Notes: generated by a model not told the origin, from the sequence alone. A stretch of DNA of 64,000 bases from Adiantum capillus-veneris (GCA_014529385.2 CM043963.1:106791912-106855911), one strand, 5' to 3'. Positions 33,410 to 46,550 are shown, counted from the first letter of the stretch. Numbers and translations are program-made.

Positions 33410-36400
33410 GACGCTTGCACTCCATTGCCAAGTCACCACAACCTGCTAGACTATCTAAAATTGCATCCCCGACCTTTGTGAAGGTACCCAACAACCACCT
33501 GTTTACAAAAGCACAAACATTAGCAGACATTTCAATGGCACATTAGTGGAGTAGTGCAATGGCAAGAATCGAGCATAAAGGTGCCCTCCTTGACTTACCG
33601 AGCAAAGAACTCGCTCTTCTCCACTCAAGGCCGAAATGGTGCTCCAAGGGCATTTAGCATCCATGGCAAGTCATGTAGTGGCTCTCAAATCATGTCACAA
33701 TTAAACTCAAACCCATCATTGTCAGCTATCACATCTCCTGCTTGACAATCATATAGTGGAATCATTGGAAGGCCTTCAATATTATGTGTAAAATGATAGC
33801 AATAAGGTCGCAATCTGCAATATGAGTACTGTTTCAAAAAAAAAAAAACACCAATATCTACCAATCATGAAATTCATGGAGAAATGATTGAGAACTTACT
33901 GGATCCGTGAAGTCATCTATCACAGCGTATGTGTGTGACACCATACAAAGAAAGATAGTGCGAAGATGGAAAAAATCGTGCAAGCAGGCCTCCTCGGTGA
34001 TGAGTGCCAAGTGGTCTGCCCGACACGCCATGATTACTGTGTCAATTGATGGTAAAAACTTTGCAGCCAAGGTGAACACACTCACAATGAGATCAATAGA
34101 AAATGCATTCCATTGGGGTATGCCACCAATGTCGGAATCAAGTTTGCAATGTGTGGGAAGGTCTGCTCACATGTGGCACCCCTCCAAGCCACTGATAAAG
34201 CTCCATTTTGCCGAAGTGTGAGAGAGATCCAATCAAACATTGGATCACTCGAAGGCTCTTGCAATACATAAATAAAGAAGATTGAGAGAGTGCTTACCAA
34301 ATTCAAAGTGGAAGCCAAAGTGTCATAAACTCACTCATAAGAAATCTTTGGATCCATGATAGCCTTTTGTAGATGGCATACATCAGCAAGTACTGCAAGA
34401 TGTATTGGTACTACCCCAACACTTAAAATTTCTACCATTTGTGTGTCAGAGTGAGTTGAAACTGTGTCGAACGCAAAATTTAATGAAATGGTAGGTATCA
34501 CAATTTTGTTGTTGTCAAAACAGGTGTTTGTTTGTGGTGGTATTTCTTACCTAGTGAAAAGGAGTCAAGTGGTTCGGGTGGCCGAATAGAAACTAGGTTG
34601 TTGTCCTCGCTTTGAACAGTACCAATGGATATGGTTTGCTTGGGACATCGGGATGTCAAGGCTTGGGAAGGACTAGATCTCCATGACTCCAAGTGACGTT
34701 TAGAATCACCTTGCTCATAATCTGACCCGCCACCTTCGTGCTCGCTCCTTTCGATATGAAACACCTCCAAGAACTCTGAAAATCACTGATGACTGGTCTT
34801 CCTCTCTTCTTGCCTTGTTTAGGTCTGTCGTGAGCAATTTTTGGGCTTCGACGTCCCTTGGTCGTGCCAAGGGAAATGGCATCGATGGGAGGCTGATTGA
34901 TGGTGACACTTCCGCTTTGCCCTTACCCTTAACCTTCTCTGTGCAATGCTGCAAGTCCACAAAAAAGTGAGGACACTATAGCAAATTAAACACATTAATT
35001 GAACAAGAAAAACATTACTTACCGTTGTATGCTTCAGCTTCGTCTTCGAAAAATTCGCCATCCGCATAGTCCAAAAACCCTGGACAGTCTCTCCACGTTT
35101 CCTTACCATGGAGCTTCTCTATCCAATCGTAGGATAGAGACCATTCTCTTCTCTCTCAAACTCCACCCACGCATCACTGGGATGCTTGAGTATGAACTAT
35201 GAAGCCCAACCACCATCTACAAAAAACAAGAGGAATAACTCAACCATTCACAACACATAATTTTAATATTGTATAGTTCAATACATGTATATCATGCGTT
35301 ATACAGTACAAGGGAATTGTGGCTGCTCCTTTGCATTGTGGGTATCTTGTATGGTTTGCATCCATCGCACAAAAGCCTTGCCAAAGTGTTAAATTTGTTG
35401 AAAAGCCTGCAGTGCATCGCTAAGACACATGCCACAATCACGTGCGGCTCTTGCATGTAGCTTCTTTAACGTGGAGTTCTCGGCCTCCATCTTTTCAATC
35501 ACACTCAATACACCCCTGCACATGAAGTATTAATAATGTGGAAATACTACATAAAACCCCAAATTCTAGTGTTAGTACGCTTACCTTTCAAGATTCCATC
35601 AATATGTGTGCATTCTCAACCATTGTGAGAAGGAATTCTCCTGCATTGAAATAGATGCTTCCACTAACGACACATGGCCCTTTGCCAATATATAGATCAT
35701 GCGACATTTTCTGCAATGTATCATTGGATAACATTCTATATAAATTAAGAAGAACAAACAGTGCTTTCAAAAGCAAATAGTAGTTACTCTGAAGGACTAA
35801 TCGGTGCCCATGCAACCTCGGAGACTCTGAAGGGGATCATTTTGCAAACCCTTCTCTCTCTAGCCCACAAAAGAGATGCATTTTCCAAAAAAAAAAGTTC
35901 CATTTTCAGGATTGTCTATGACTGCTATCTCTAGTCCCTTTCGCATAAAAAAATTATCGGTCTCTTTCATAGCCAAATCATAGCTTGCCTTGTAATCATC
36001 TTCGTGCATGTGGTACTCTCTACTCCTCTTCATTGGTAAATTTTGTGTTTTTAGCCGATACATTGCATCAAACTCTTCCTACAATACAAATCTCCAAAGC
36101 AAACTCATTTCCAAAAAAAACATATGTGCTTACCTAATGCATGTGTATTATAAAATTACAATTACCTTCCACAGTAGTTGCGCTAGCAAAGACATAGGTA
36201 GTCTAAGCCATTTTGAACGGTTCATTGCTGTCCCACGAAGTGTCCTATAAGCTTTTGCCCTATCTTCTTAAATTTGTCCGATAAGGACTGTGGGTCCACA
36301 AGCGCTAATTTTTGCATCATAAATATGTCGTGCACAGTGGTGTGAGCCACATGGACTCGCATTACCCTAATTTTAAATGAAACATTATATTAACAATTGA

Positions 36401-37159
36401 TAATTTCAAGTGTACCAATAGAAGTGTGAAGAAACTTACTTGTTGATCATGCCGAGAACCAAGAGAAATTCCACCATCTCCGCAAGGTCGCACTTCAAAA
36501 TCATGCACTCAACCTTTGGTGTAGAGAATTCATCCAACCGCTCCCGCAATGCCCAATCTTTCCATGCAAGGAGCCGGTGATTGCCATCCCAAACAATGAA
36601 CATTTTTTCCTCCATGTGAGAGAGCTCGAGGATGTCTCTAATTTGGTCATCACAAATGTAACCAACATCACTAACTCTCTCCCATAAGTGCCATGCCTAT
36701 CGAATGTTATAGGATCTTGTTCGAGAAATGCTTCGGACACAATGAAGCAGCCATCATGGGCTGATAACTTCTTTCATCTATAGAGGTCATTAGTTCAACC
36801 ACACAATCATCATTCGTTCTAATGGCCGGGCTGGCCAAAAGACGGCAAAGGGAGATGCGAGGCAACAAGCGATTGTATGGCACAATATGTGCATCAATCC
36901 AACCCAATGAGATGTGGCTATCAACCACGGACCCAAAGAAATCGGTAAGAGGATCATTACCCGTGTTTTTTGCAAGGATGGTCGTCGACGTGATTGCACT
37001 CGTCGAAGGAGGCACCTGCATCATCGTCAAAATAGACGCTCCAACCACGGAACCACTCTCTTGAGTGGTGTGCAGAGGATTTTCTTCTTGGGTGATTTGA
37101 ATCGTCATCTCTTCTTTGTGTTCCACGTCTTTGGACCGTTTTCTTGTTAAAATTGGCAT
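33410..37159 (-). pseudogene. Multi-exon gene: ParB-like domain plus DNA-methyltransferase-like domain
   Basis: At least ten introns of about 70-100 bp with GT-AG ends can be read on the minus strand. Exons are near 37159-36440, 36366-36166, 36078-35788, 35710-35585, 35515 to about 35300, 35216-35023, 34948-34551, 34461-34298, about 34257-33900, 33814-33599 and 33498 to about 33410; the borders at about 35300 and 34257 are uncertain. Exon 1 looks ParB-like: WIDAHIVPYNRLLPR, then VVELMTSIDERSYQP, then VWDGNHRLLAWKDWAL (36571-36597). Middle exons are charged, with a short coiled coil. The last exons resemble a beta-class amino-methyltransferase: SLTLRQNGALSVAWRG, EEACLHDFFHL, PLHDLPWMLNALGAPFRP, then motif-I-like VGDAILDSLAGCGDLA (33431-33475). 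No clear DPPY motif was found. Several frameshifts and stops make this copy a pseudogene. Confidence 0.6.
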
Positions 37160-37200
37160 CTTGTTTTTAGTTAGGGTTCTTATGGTTTTCAAAGAACTAA

Positions 37201-37326
37201 TGAAAGGTGAAAGTAATATGAGAGGTTTGAAAGTGTGGGAAGAAGTTTTAAGAGAAATGATGAAAGGTGAAAGGTGAAAGTAATATGAGAGGTTTGAAGG
37301 TATGGAAAGAAGGTTTAAGAGAAATG
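37201..37326. repeat. Tandem duplication upstream of the ParB-methyltransferase gene
   Basis: Two copies of a ~60-66-bp unit (37201-37260 and 37261-37326) share 'gaaagtaatatgagaggttt' and 'aagagaaatg'. They lie just upstream of the leftward gene's first ATG (37159), so they may be in its 5' untranslated or promoter region. Confidence 0.8.
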
Positions 37327-37476
37327 AAATAGAAGAGAGTAGGAGTAGAAGGTTCTGAAAGGTATCAAGGAATGAAAAAAAAAATTGCTTTTCTAAAAGA
37401 CAGAGGTCACTAACTAACGCTTAAGGAAGAGTAGAACTATGAGGAAAATAAAGAGTCCAAAAGTAAGAAGCGGGAG

Positions 37477-37574
37477 GGGGGGGGGGGGGGGGGAACAAAA
37501 AAAGGGGAGGGGAGGGGAGGGGGAGTCCCAAAAAAGGGAAACTTTTTGGTCAAAGAGGGGGGGGGGGGGGGGGG
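37477..37574. repeat. Poly-G rich tract
   Basis: Several runs of 7-18 consecutive G around 37477-37493, 37504-37522 and 37557-37574. The copia B element begins inside the last run. Confidence 0.9.
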
Positions 37575-37803
37575 TAGGTAAAGGCGGTGTGCCTCACCGT
37601 GCTTTGTCCGTGTCCATCGGCCAGTGTCCAACCACCCACATTTATCTCCTTATTCTTTATACATACAAAGAATAAGGAGCTCTCACTCATTCTCACATTG
37701 TACTCATACAGTGAGATTTGAGAGCTCCACCCCACATCCTTGCGTCATGCTCTGTCTCTTCCCTTCTCACTCTCCGCACATGCACCGCATTCACGCACTC
37801 ACA
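37575..37803 (+). repeat. 5' LTR of copia B
   Basis: It begins TAGGTAAAGGCGG (TGT lost in the poly-G) and ends CACTCACA. It matches 40698-41004 apart from the long CT tract there. It contains an inverted pair 'tattctttatacatacaaagaata', a possible hairpin or TATA region, near 37650-37675. Confidence 0.85.
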
Positions 37804-37805
37804 GT

Positions 37806-37817
37806 TGGTATCAGAGC
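37806..37817 (+). promoter_or_regulatory. Primer-binding site, initiator tRNA-Met
   Basis: TGGTATCAGAGC lies two bases after the LTR end. This is the classic primer-binding site of plant copia elements. Confidence 0.93.
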
Positions 37818-39291
37818 TTTGGCGACACGCGTGCAACGGCTTCCCGGCGCGAGACGGAAGCGATAGAGCTTGGCTATGGCTGCTTGAGCTCGACGGAGGT
37901 GGATACAGCTCGATGGTGTTAGATCTTAGCTAAAGCATGTAGATTCAGCTTATATAGAGCTTGTGTAGCAAGCCATTGCTGAATTTTGCAGAGAAAGAGC
38001 ATAAACAAGGAGTGTTGCAGCTCGTTTTTATTGTTTTTGGCTCCCGAAATAGTGTTTTTTGCATATCTCCGTCACACGGAGTCGGATGGATATGATCTAA
38101 GAGTTTAGGTTGGCATTTTGACACATTTTGAACGCAATGGTGATGTCTATTTTCTGAAATTTTGCTCTGAATTACAGCAAGTTTATGTTGCGTTTTTGGA
38201 CCGAAAACGGAGGTTTTTGACATATTCCTCACACCCGGACTCAGATACATGTGATCCAGGAGTCTATCCTGAGGTGTTGGCAGGTTCCGGACGCATTCGT
38301 TATATCAGAATTTTAAAATTTTGAGTGCTGAATTTTCTGCAGCAGCCTCGATATATCGAGGTTTTAAAGTTTGATTCCTATAGTGTAGAGAGTGATGCGG
38401 TTTGCATCTTTGGCTATGTATGGCAAACTGTGGTGCTATTTGAGAGAGAATTCACCTTGTTTTTGCGTATGCAAGTGATACTTTGAGATGTGAATTTTGG
38501 ATCGTTACACATTCGGATGCGGTATCATGATCATTGTTTGACTGTCTGGGGCATTTTAGAGAGCTTTTTTAGCACGGTTTTGTGCAGTTTCATGCTATGC
38601 ATGCATTATGCAGATACAGTTTGAGCTAGCAATAGCTCGTAGGTAGAAGGTCTATAGGTTTGTAGTGTTTTTTGGACAGGTACATGTCCATAGAGCTACT
38701 AGGTTAGGTGTGAGCCAGTTTGCCAGGTTTTTGGCATTATATGTAGACCATTTGTGGATCTTGCTACTGAGAGAGTGTCTATTGTCATGCGTATTTGGTG
38801 AGATTTTTTGAGTTTTTGCTCAGTTTCCAGGGAAAAATCTATTGGATTTTTCCCAGATTCTCGCCATGGTTTATGCGTATCCATAGTTTGCTCTCTGATG
38901 GTTTAGAGGTCGAGTTTTGACTCCCACTTTTACACAGGTTGTGTATGCTACGATTTTCTTGCACGTTATTTATTCATTGACACATTTTGACAGCAGCTTT
39001 TCACTCACATACGTATGTCATTTGTGGCGCCGTTGAGTGATACTCCGGCTAGAGCGGTTTGGATCTGTGTATGACTTTATGAGGTGATTCCGGACAAGTA
39101 CATTCCCGGATTGGGCATTTGTTTTTGTCTCCATTGCGATTTACTGTCGAGTTTTTTGCTCCAGTTATTACAGAGGAGACTCTGCCAAAATTTTGCCAGA
39201 TATGTATGCCTATTTCAGAGGCTAGTGAGCTTGATCGTTTGCTCGCCTTCTTTGCTTGAGATAGTGGTTTGCTCTTGAGTGGGAGAGTCTT
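37818..39291 (+). other. copia B leader / decayed 5' internal region
   Basis: About 1.5 kb with no recognisable gag capsid. Short open stretches are unlike any protein I know. A repeated theme ('catatctccgtcacacggagtcggat' near 38060 and 'catattcctcacacccggactcagat' near 38220) suggests decayed tandem units. Confidence 0.45.
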
Positions 39292-40026
39292 GTGATCTCG
39301 AGAATTGTTTGCCATAGTTTTGGCATGGATATGGAGACGCTTCAGGTTAGAGACGGTTCTCGCTCACGATCGCGACTGACATGTTGGCACTGCGGCTACG
39401 ATGGGCATATAAGGCACTGTTGCTTCAGGCATATGAGGCAACGGAAGAGCCAGATGCATGGTGCTACTATGAGGATGGATGCTAGAGAGTATGCACGTGA
39501 CGGGCATGTCACTTTTGAGTCTAGCTTGTCTTCAGACTACTTTGTGTCTTGGGATAGCACATTGTCTACGCGTTTTCTACTAGACGAGCATGTAGTTTTT
39601 CACGTGACGCCACGTCGAGATTTGTTTTTCTCTTTCTCTAGTGGGAGACTTGGTTGTGTGCAGTTTGCTGATGATTCACCATATCACATAGAGGGTGCTG
39701 GAGTATGCATGTCTTTACTTAGCGGTGCATTGCTTACGCAACGAGATGTACGTTATGTATCAGGACTTAGCCAGAGTCTCATTTCAATGCGTCAATTGCA
39801 GAGTAGTGGACATTTTGTATTGCTTGGAAAGCGGTCATTTCAGATGCATAGGGGATCATTGGTGATAGCCAGAGGTGCTAGGAGTGGTCTGGTATACCCT
39901 TTGCATATTTTTGACACACGAGGCGCTATAGTCTATGTATTTGCAGCCATGTTTGGAGCGAGAGACGAGGCGTGTCTCTTTTGCGAATGTGTTGTATGGA
40001 GAGCAGGTTGTGCATTTGTCTTGTGA
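39292..40026 (+). pseudogene. copia gag end and protease remnant (copia B)
   Basis: 244 codons. It begins with an Arg/Ser-rich stretch and the knuckle CWHCGYDGHIRHCC (about 39382-39423), as at the end of copia gag. Then comes the copia protease region: FHVTPRRDLFFSF, HIEGAGVC, VRYVSGLSQSLISMRQLQ. The catalytic D-S-G-A expected before FHVTPRRD reads DEHV, so the protease is dead. The following integrase and most of RT are absent. Confidence 0.75.
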
Positions 40027-40171
40027 TGACGTTCACGTAGACAGTGGTATCTCTGGGGATGCACATCTTGGTCAGTCATCATTTGAGGTGACATCAGTTG
40101 AGCCAAAGACCGATGCATTGTTCTATGATGTGTCTGATATGTTTGAGGGCAACAACGTCCTTTAGACAGTA

Positions 40172-40585
40172 ATGTGTGATTGCAATGGTGCTTATTCTTT
40201 GGTTTTGCAGTCATTCTCAACAGATATGCCTTTGCCAAACGATGCTGCTCACATGGTGATGCATAGTCAGGTGGTTCTTGATGAGGATGCATATGGAACT
40301 GAGGTTGATGACATGGATAGGTTGGCACAAATAGTGCATGTTTCATTGGCTTTCGGGTCTCTCATGTCTGACCTTTTGGTCTCGAGACCTGATCTTGCTT
40401 ATGTGGTTGGTGCATTTGCAGTGGGAGTTGTCAGTTGTGCAATGACTAACACTGGCATTATGCATTGTGGAGCCATGCAAGTCGTCACTAGATACCTGCA
40501 TCAAGAGTGTCATCGTAGCTTTAGCCCTAGTGGTATGCATGTTGCATCTACACTAGAGTGGTTACAGATGCACTCACGTCTCTAG
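40172..40585 (+). pseudogene. copia RT C-terminal / RNase H junction remnant (copia B)
   Basis: FGSLMSDLLVSRPDLAYVVG and TRYLHQE correspond to the conserved copia segment YxxxVGSLMY...TRPDIAYAVG...LRYLKGT at the RT-RNase H boundary. Integrase and most of RT between 40026 and here are deleted. Confidence 0.7.
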
Positions 40586-40694
40586 AGTGAGCTAGTGGGC
40601 ATAGGTTGAGGGCTGTCTTCTCTCACCTCTTGTATATACTAGTTGTAGGTTAGTCTTCTCACCACTTATCGACACACAACCTTTAGTGGGAGAA

Positions 40695-40871
40695 TGTTAG
40701 GTAAAGGCGGTCTGCCTCACCGTGCTTTGCCTGTGTCCGCCGGCCAGTGTCCGGCCGCACACATTTATCTCCTGATTCTTTATACATACAAAGAATAAGA
40801 AGCTCTCACTCATTCTCATATTGTGCTCATACAGTGAGATTTGGGAGCTCCACCCCACATCCTTGTGTCGT

Positions 40872-40963
<92 letters not shown>

Positions 40964-41004
40964 CTTCTCAGTCTCTACACAGGCATCGCATTCGTGCACT
41001 CACA
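40695..41004 (+). repeat. 3' LTR of copia B, with a long (CT)n tract
   Basis: It begins TGTTAGGTAAAGG after the purine tract AGTGGGAGAA and ends CACTCACA, followed by GGGGG. A CT tract of about 88 bases at 40874-40961 replaces a short CT motif of the 5' LTR, so the microsatellite expanded after insertion. Confidence 0.9.
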
Positions 41005-42069
<1,065 letters not shown>

Positions 42070-42384
42070 ATTATCGTCCTTAGAGGTCAAATATGACCTA
42101 TGGGACCAAAGTACATGTGATGTAGTATGTGTATGGCTGATGACTGACTCTCGATGCTCCAAAATTGTGGTGATGAGAGTCGCAATGGAGAGCCCACACT
42201 TTGGTTGGGAGAGGAAAGTGTGTAGGTCTAAGTTATGGCTGAAAATGTGAGAGAAGCAAGTTCGGATGTGACCAAAAGCTGAGCACTCTAGTAGTGTGTG
42301 GTACTCAGACTCTCAAACTTGCAATGAGCATAATGTGCACAACCGATTTGACTCTTCTCCATTGCCCCAACGCCCTATCTCGCA

Positions 42385-45300
42385 TCAAAGGAAATGGGAG
42401 CTAAGCCGAATGGCTGCGGTAGTGCGTATCGCCGACAAGGGGATAGGCTCAAGCATGTAAGTGTGAGTACAATTTCCTCTTTCAGCGAAGAACATGCTTT
42501 TGTAGTTGGGGGAAATATGGGTGCTAAGCCAAATGGCTGCGATAGTGCGTATCGCCGACAAGGGGATAGGCTCAAGCATGTAAGTGTGAGTACGGTTTCC
42601 TCTTTCAGCGAAGAACATAGTTTTGTAGTTGGGGGCAATATGGGTGGTGTAATGTATGAAGCATGACCCACCGGATTTTTCGCAAGCCGTAATACATTGG
42701 CGTTGTGGAAAAGCTTCATTCACTTGGGAGTCAATTGAAGCATCATGTAGCAAGTGTAGTGCATCCCATCTCCCAAACCACTTCTTTATGTCTTCCATCC
42801 ATCCCGTGCTCAAGATCTTGCTTTTATGCGTCTTTTGAACTTTTTTGCTTGCTTCCCATGCAATTGTAGGAAGTCGATGTGAGGGGTTTTGACGCATCTT
42901 TATCATGTACTCCACAACCCTTTCCATGCCCATAACCTCAATTGGAAGACATCCCAACTCAAGAAGTAGGAGCATATATGGTGTTTGTGTCTTCACTAGG
43001 AGAAAGTTTGTAAGAAAACGCGTTTGGACATTCTCAAACTCTTTCCAAGTAGACTTTAAGATGCTCCCGCCCCACACTTCAACTCCATAAAGAAGAACCG
43101 GTGTCACCAATGTATCAAAAAGATACTTCTTGAGAACCCAACACTTGATGTTTCCCGCATTACACATGTTCTCAAATGCATAAAATGCTCTCTTTCCTGC
43201 TTCCAAACGATGCATAGCACATTCATGCCACTTGTGATTGGACGGAACCTCAAGGCCAAGGTACTTAAAGCTCTCAAGAACCTCAAGTGTCTCATTGTTG
43301 TGCACAATGCATGGCTTCTCCTTATGGTTGGTTTTCACAAGCATAACCTTTTTCTTGGATTCGTTCACAATCAGCCCACTATGCAAGCAAAAGTTCTCAA
43401 GGACAACCATAAGCTTTTGTGCATCTTCTAAAGTGTGTGCTAGAAGCACTACATCATCAGCATACAACAAAAGCATGATTATCGCATTGCAAATAGTGAC
43501 CTCTTCAATGCCTTCTTCTTGCACAAAGTCAAGTACCATTTATTTCAATTGATCGATGCATAGACCAAAGAGAGTTGGTGACAACAGACATCTTTGTTTA
43601 ACCCCAATAGTGCTTACAAAAATTTCTGAAATTGCAATTGACAAATCACCTTCTCATAGATTCGAGAAAACGCAAGCATAAACTCACTTGGCACGTGGAG
43701 TTCTTCCATCCTTCTCCACAAATTTTTGTGTGGAATCATATCAAAGGCTTTCTTAAAGTAAACAAAACAACAATACAATTGCTTGCCTTTCAACTGATTT
43801 TCCTCTATGAGAACACGAAGAGTGACAAGATGATCAATGGTGCTATGGCATCGACAAAAACCCGCTTGTCCCTTTGCACACTTATCATTATCTTCAGTCC
43901 AATCACTCAATTTCATCTCCATTATACATCCAAATAACTTTGCCATAAGAGACCCAATCATTATAGTCCGGTAGTTGTTTAAATTCTTTACACCCCCTCC
44001 TTGGTGCAAAGGCTTAATCCAATTAGTACTCCAATTATAAAGCATACCATGTTAAAGTGCAAGGTTGAACATATCACACATCCATTCATGGGTAAGATCT
44101 CCCGTCCATTTGATCATGGATCTCCGGCTTGATACCTTGAAGATCTCCCGCTTTGTGAGTGGCCAACTTTTCAAGCCCACCACATACATCCTCAATAGTA
44201 AAAAAGGAGGGCATACATGGGAGTGAACCATAAAATGGTATTTTTTCAGCATTTGCTTGCTCATATAATTGCCTACAATGTGTGTACATATCCACAAGAC
44301 TCAAGTTACCAAAATTCTCAACCAGATTGCCCCTCAAGTTTTTCCAAAATCTTCCACACGCATGTGCCTTTTCTTGGACTTGAAAAAGTTGTTGCTTTAC
44401 TTCCCATCTTCTTCTCTTCTTTTGAATCAATGCCTTGTATGTATGCAAATGACTTTGATAGTTGTCTCTGTCCATAGTTGCATCAATCTTTATCAAGGTC
44501 TTTCGAGCATCTTGACATTCTTTATCAAACCACCTTTTGCGTTATCTATCTTTGTTGATACCATGGAGATGCTTTATAACAAAGCATTCTTCGGCACAAG
44601 TACAAATAACTTTCTTGAAAGCTTCCCATTTAGTTTCCAATGGTGCATTATATTGAAGCTTCTTTATCCATAATTTTTGCTCAACCATTTCAATGTACAT
44701 TGGTGCCCGTTTGAAATCCATACATAGTGATAATTTCTCTTTCCTTTGGCTGAAATTATCATGCTTAGTTGCTTCTCCACATGAAAGTTCAGTACATAAG
44801 GTGCGATGATTGGATTCCGCCAAACATAAAACTCTTAATGTGATACATGATGGCTTCGGAGAGTAGCATATAATCAATCACACTATCCCCATTATGTCTC
44901 CTACATGTAAATCCATTGGTTCCACTCCACAAAGATACACCATTGGCAATGAGCATACCCGTGCTATTACACATGTGTAAAATTAACTTTCCATAGTGAT
45001 CTGGCTCTTTCTCATCCATTGAAGAATGATCATACAAGTGAACTTCCTCCAACTCCCTTGAAATGTATGGCATACCAAAGTGTTGAGTATCATGTTGCAA
45101 TGTTTTTGTGCGAGCATTCATATCCCCAAATACAATAACATCACCTTCATTTTTGAAATAAGCAATGTCCTCTTCTAAATAAAAAAAATGGCTGATCTCT
45201 ATCCATACAAGCATAAAAGGGAGAATCATGATGAGGAATGTAGCAACCGACTACAAAAATGGGTGCTCTTTTTGGTGTCATAATTTTCAGCCATACATAA

Positions 45301-45550
45301 CGTTTGTACTTGTCACCTTTCACAATTGATACAAAATCTTCCAATCCTTTCTTAACCATACATGCTACCCCTCCTTGTCCTCTTTGTTGCTTAAGATTCT
45401 TTGACCACATCAATGAATGTACATTGTAATTCTCCAAGCTGTTAATCCTTTGTGTATCATGCTCCCAAGTTTCAACAAGAAGTACAACATCGGCTTTGCT
45501 TGTTAGTTCATCAATGCCAATCCCCGCATTCCATGGGTATCCATTACAAT
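42385..45550 (-). pseudogene. LINE A ORF2: APE endonuclease and reverse transcriptase
   Basis: Endonuclease pieces (45550-44789) contain VLLVETWEHD, VVGCYIPHHDSPFY, VIVFGDMNARTKT and GDSVIDYMLLS, typical of apurinic-type LINE endonucleases. The linker (44877-44086) leads to RT (44045-43400) with KPLHQGGGVKNLNNYRTI, GQAGFCRCHSTIDHL and YCCFVYFKKAFDMIP. The catalytic YADD is at 43451-43465 (LLLYADDVVLLA). The thumb and C-terminus follow to 42385, ending in the 41-residue tandem repeat. At least three frameshifts. The protein would nick target DNA and copy LINE RNA by target-primed reverse transcription. FVYFKKAF has Y where the RT motif usually has D (FVDFKKAF, as in LINE B). Confidence 0.85.
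42394..42645 (-). repeat. 123-bp in-frame tandem repeat at the end of LINE A ORF2
   Basis: Unit starts at 42394, 42517 and 42640 give a period of exactly 123 bp (41 codons): two full units and a few bases of a third. The translated repeat contains NYKTMFFAERGN and YMLEPIPLSAIRT, with few substitutions. Confidence 0.92.
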
Positions 45551-45551
45551 T

Positions 45552-46415
45552 TCAAAAGCATATTTTCAATTGTAACTCGGTCTCATAGGTCACGCATCCC
45601 TGTTTTCTCGAGGGACTTGCCTCCTCCTTGGGCACATTTTTTTCATGAGAGATCTCCTTGTTTTTCTTATTCTTTTCCTCATATGCCTTGCGACGCATAT
45701 TTTGTTGCTTAATAGTGCGATCTTCACATACAAAACATTTTGTATCCCTCAAATAGATCCAACTATTATCAAGGATAATCTTTCGCTTGGTCTCATCCGG
45801 CATGGTGCATACAATTGGCCGTTCTCCCAAGCGAGGATCTCCTTGCTTCCCCACTCTGTGTGCTCCATAGATCATAACTCCGGACATGCCAAAGTGGATT
45901 TTGAAGAAATATTCAATAACAATGGCAAGAGAAGGAGGTGTCTCTAGCTTCTCTTTGGGAATTCCACGAATAACAATGTTCTTGGAACGTCGCTTCTGTT
46001 CCTTCAACTCCTCCACATCCACATTCTCAACATGCCATATCTTACATGAGTGAGGAATTAGAAGCCACATTGCTACCACATATATCAGTCCAAGATTTGT
46101 TTGTGCATACATTTTTCATGTCGCATACATCCCCGCTCATGGTGTCAAATTTCTCCTCTTTCAAAATACATGGTCATGCTCTACTTTGCTCATCCGCTCC
46201 TTCAAAGCATTCAAGTCCACATGAGAGAGTTTACATTCCTTGACTTCCTCTTCAAGTTGCATCAGACGTGTTGTTTGCATCTCAAGTGTCCTCTTGAGAT
46301 TCTCATTCTCAACCACAAGTACCCTTAGTGTGCCATTTTCCATTGCAAGTGCTCGTAAGTCTTCACCTTGTTTGTTTACGGTCTCTTGCAATGATACCAA
46401 GTATGCCATGATCAT
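45552..46415 (-). pseudogene. LINE A ORF1: coiled coil plus RRM-like RNA-binding protein
   Basis: 46415-46161 is a heptad-rich coiled coil (VVENENLKRTLEMQTTRLMQ). 46112-45552 holds an RRM-like core, KNIVIRGIPKEKLETPPSL, then GAHRVGKQGDPRLGERPIVC, then a C-terminal domain with KRKIILDNSWIYLRDTKCFV. This order (coiled coil, RRM, C-terminal domain) is that of L1 ORF1p of the Transposase_22 type rather than the CCHC type common in flowering-plant LINEs. It binds LINE RNA as an RNA chaperone. A frameshift or stop separates the two parts. Confidence 0.75.
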
Positions 46416-46550
46416 GCTTTCCGATGTCGTTGGTTGGGTGGTTGTGTGTTGCTATCTCCACACTTAGGAGATCTTGGATCATTTTTCACAATGGTTGCGG
46501 ACCTTGCTGAATAAGAAGGACCCTTGCGCGTGCTGCAAGAAATTGTATAT

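Larger units (their letters stand above)
37575..41004 (+). mobile_element. Deleted Ty1/copia retrotransposon (copia B), 3.4 kb
   Basis: LTRs at about 37575-37803 and 40695-41004 flank an initiator-Met primer site and only fragments of gag, protease and RT/RNase H. It sits inside a G-run; GGGGG follows the 3' LTR and G-runs precede the 5' LTR, consistent with a GGGGG duplication. The first three LTR bases (TGT) are missing on the left. It cannot move by itself. Confidence 0.85.

Noticed and set aside
37806-37817. tRNA-like sequence
   Set aside because: It is only a 12-base primer-binding site complementary to initiator tRNA-Met, not a tRNA gene. The same holds for 6621-6637 and 13755-13775.
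44217-46467. Plus-strand open frames across the LINE region
   Set aside because: Antisense shadows of LINE A ORF1 and ORF2, which have recognisable motifs on the minus strand.
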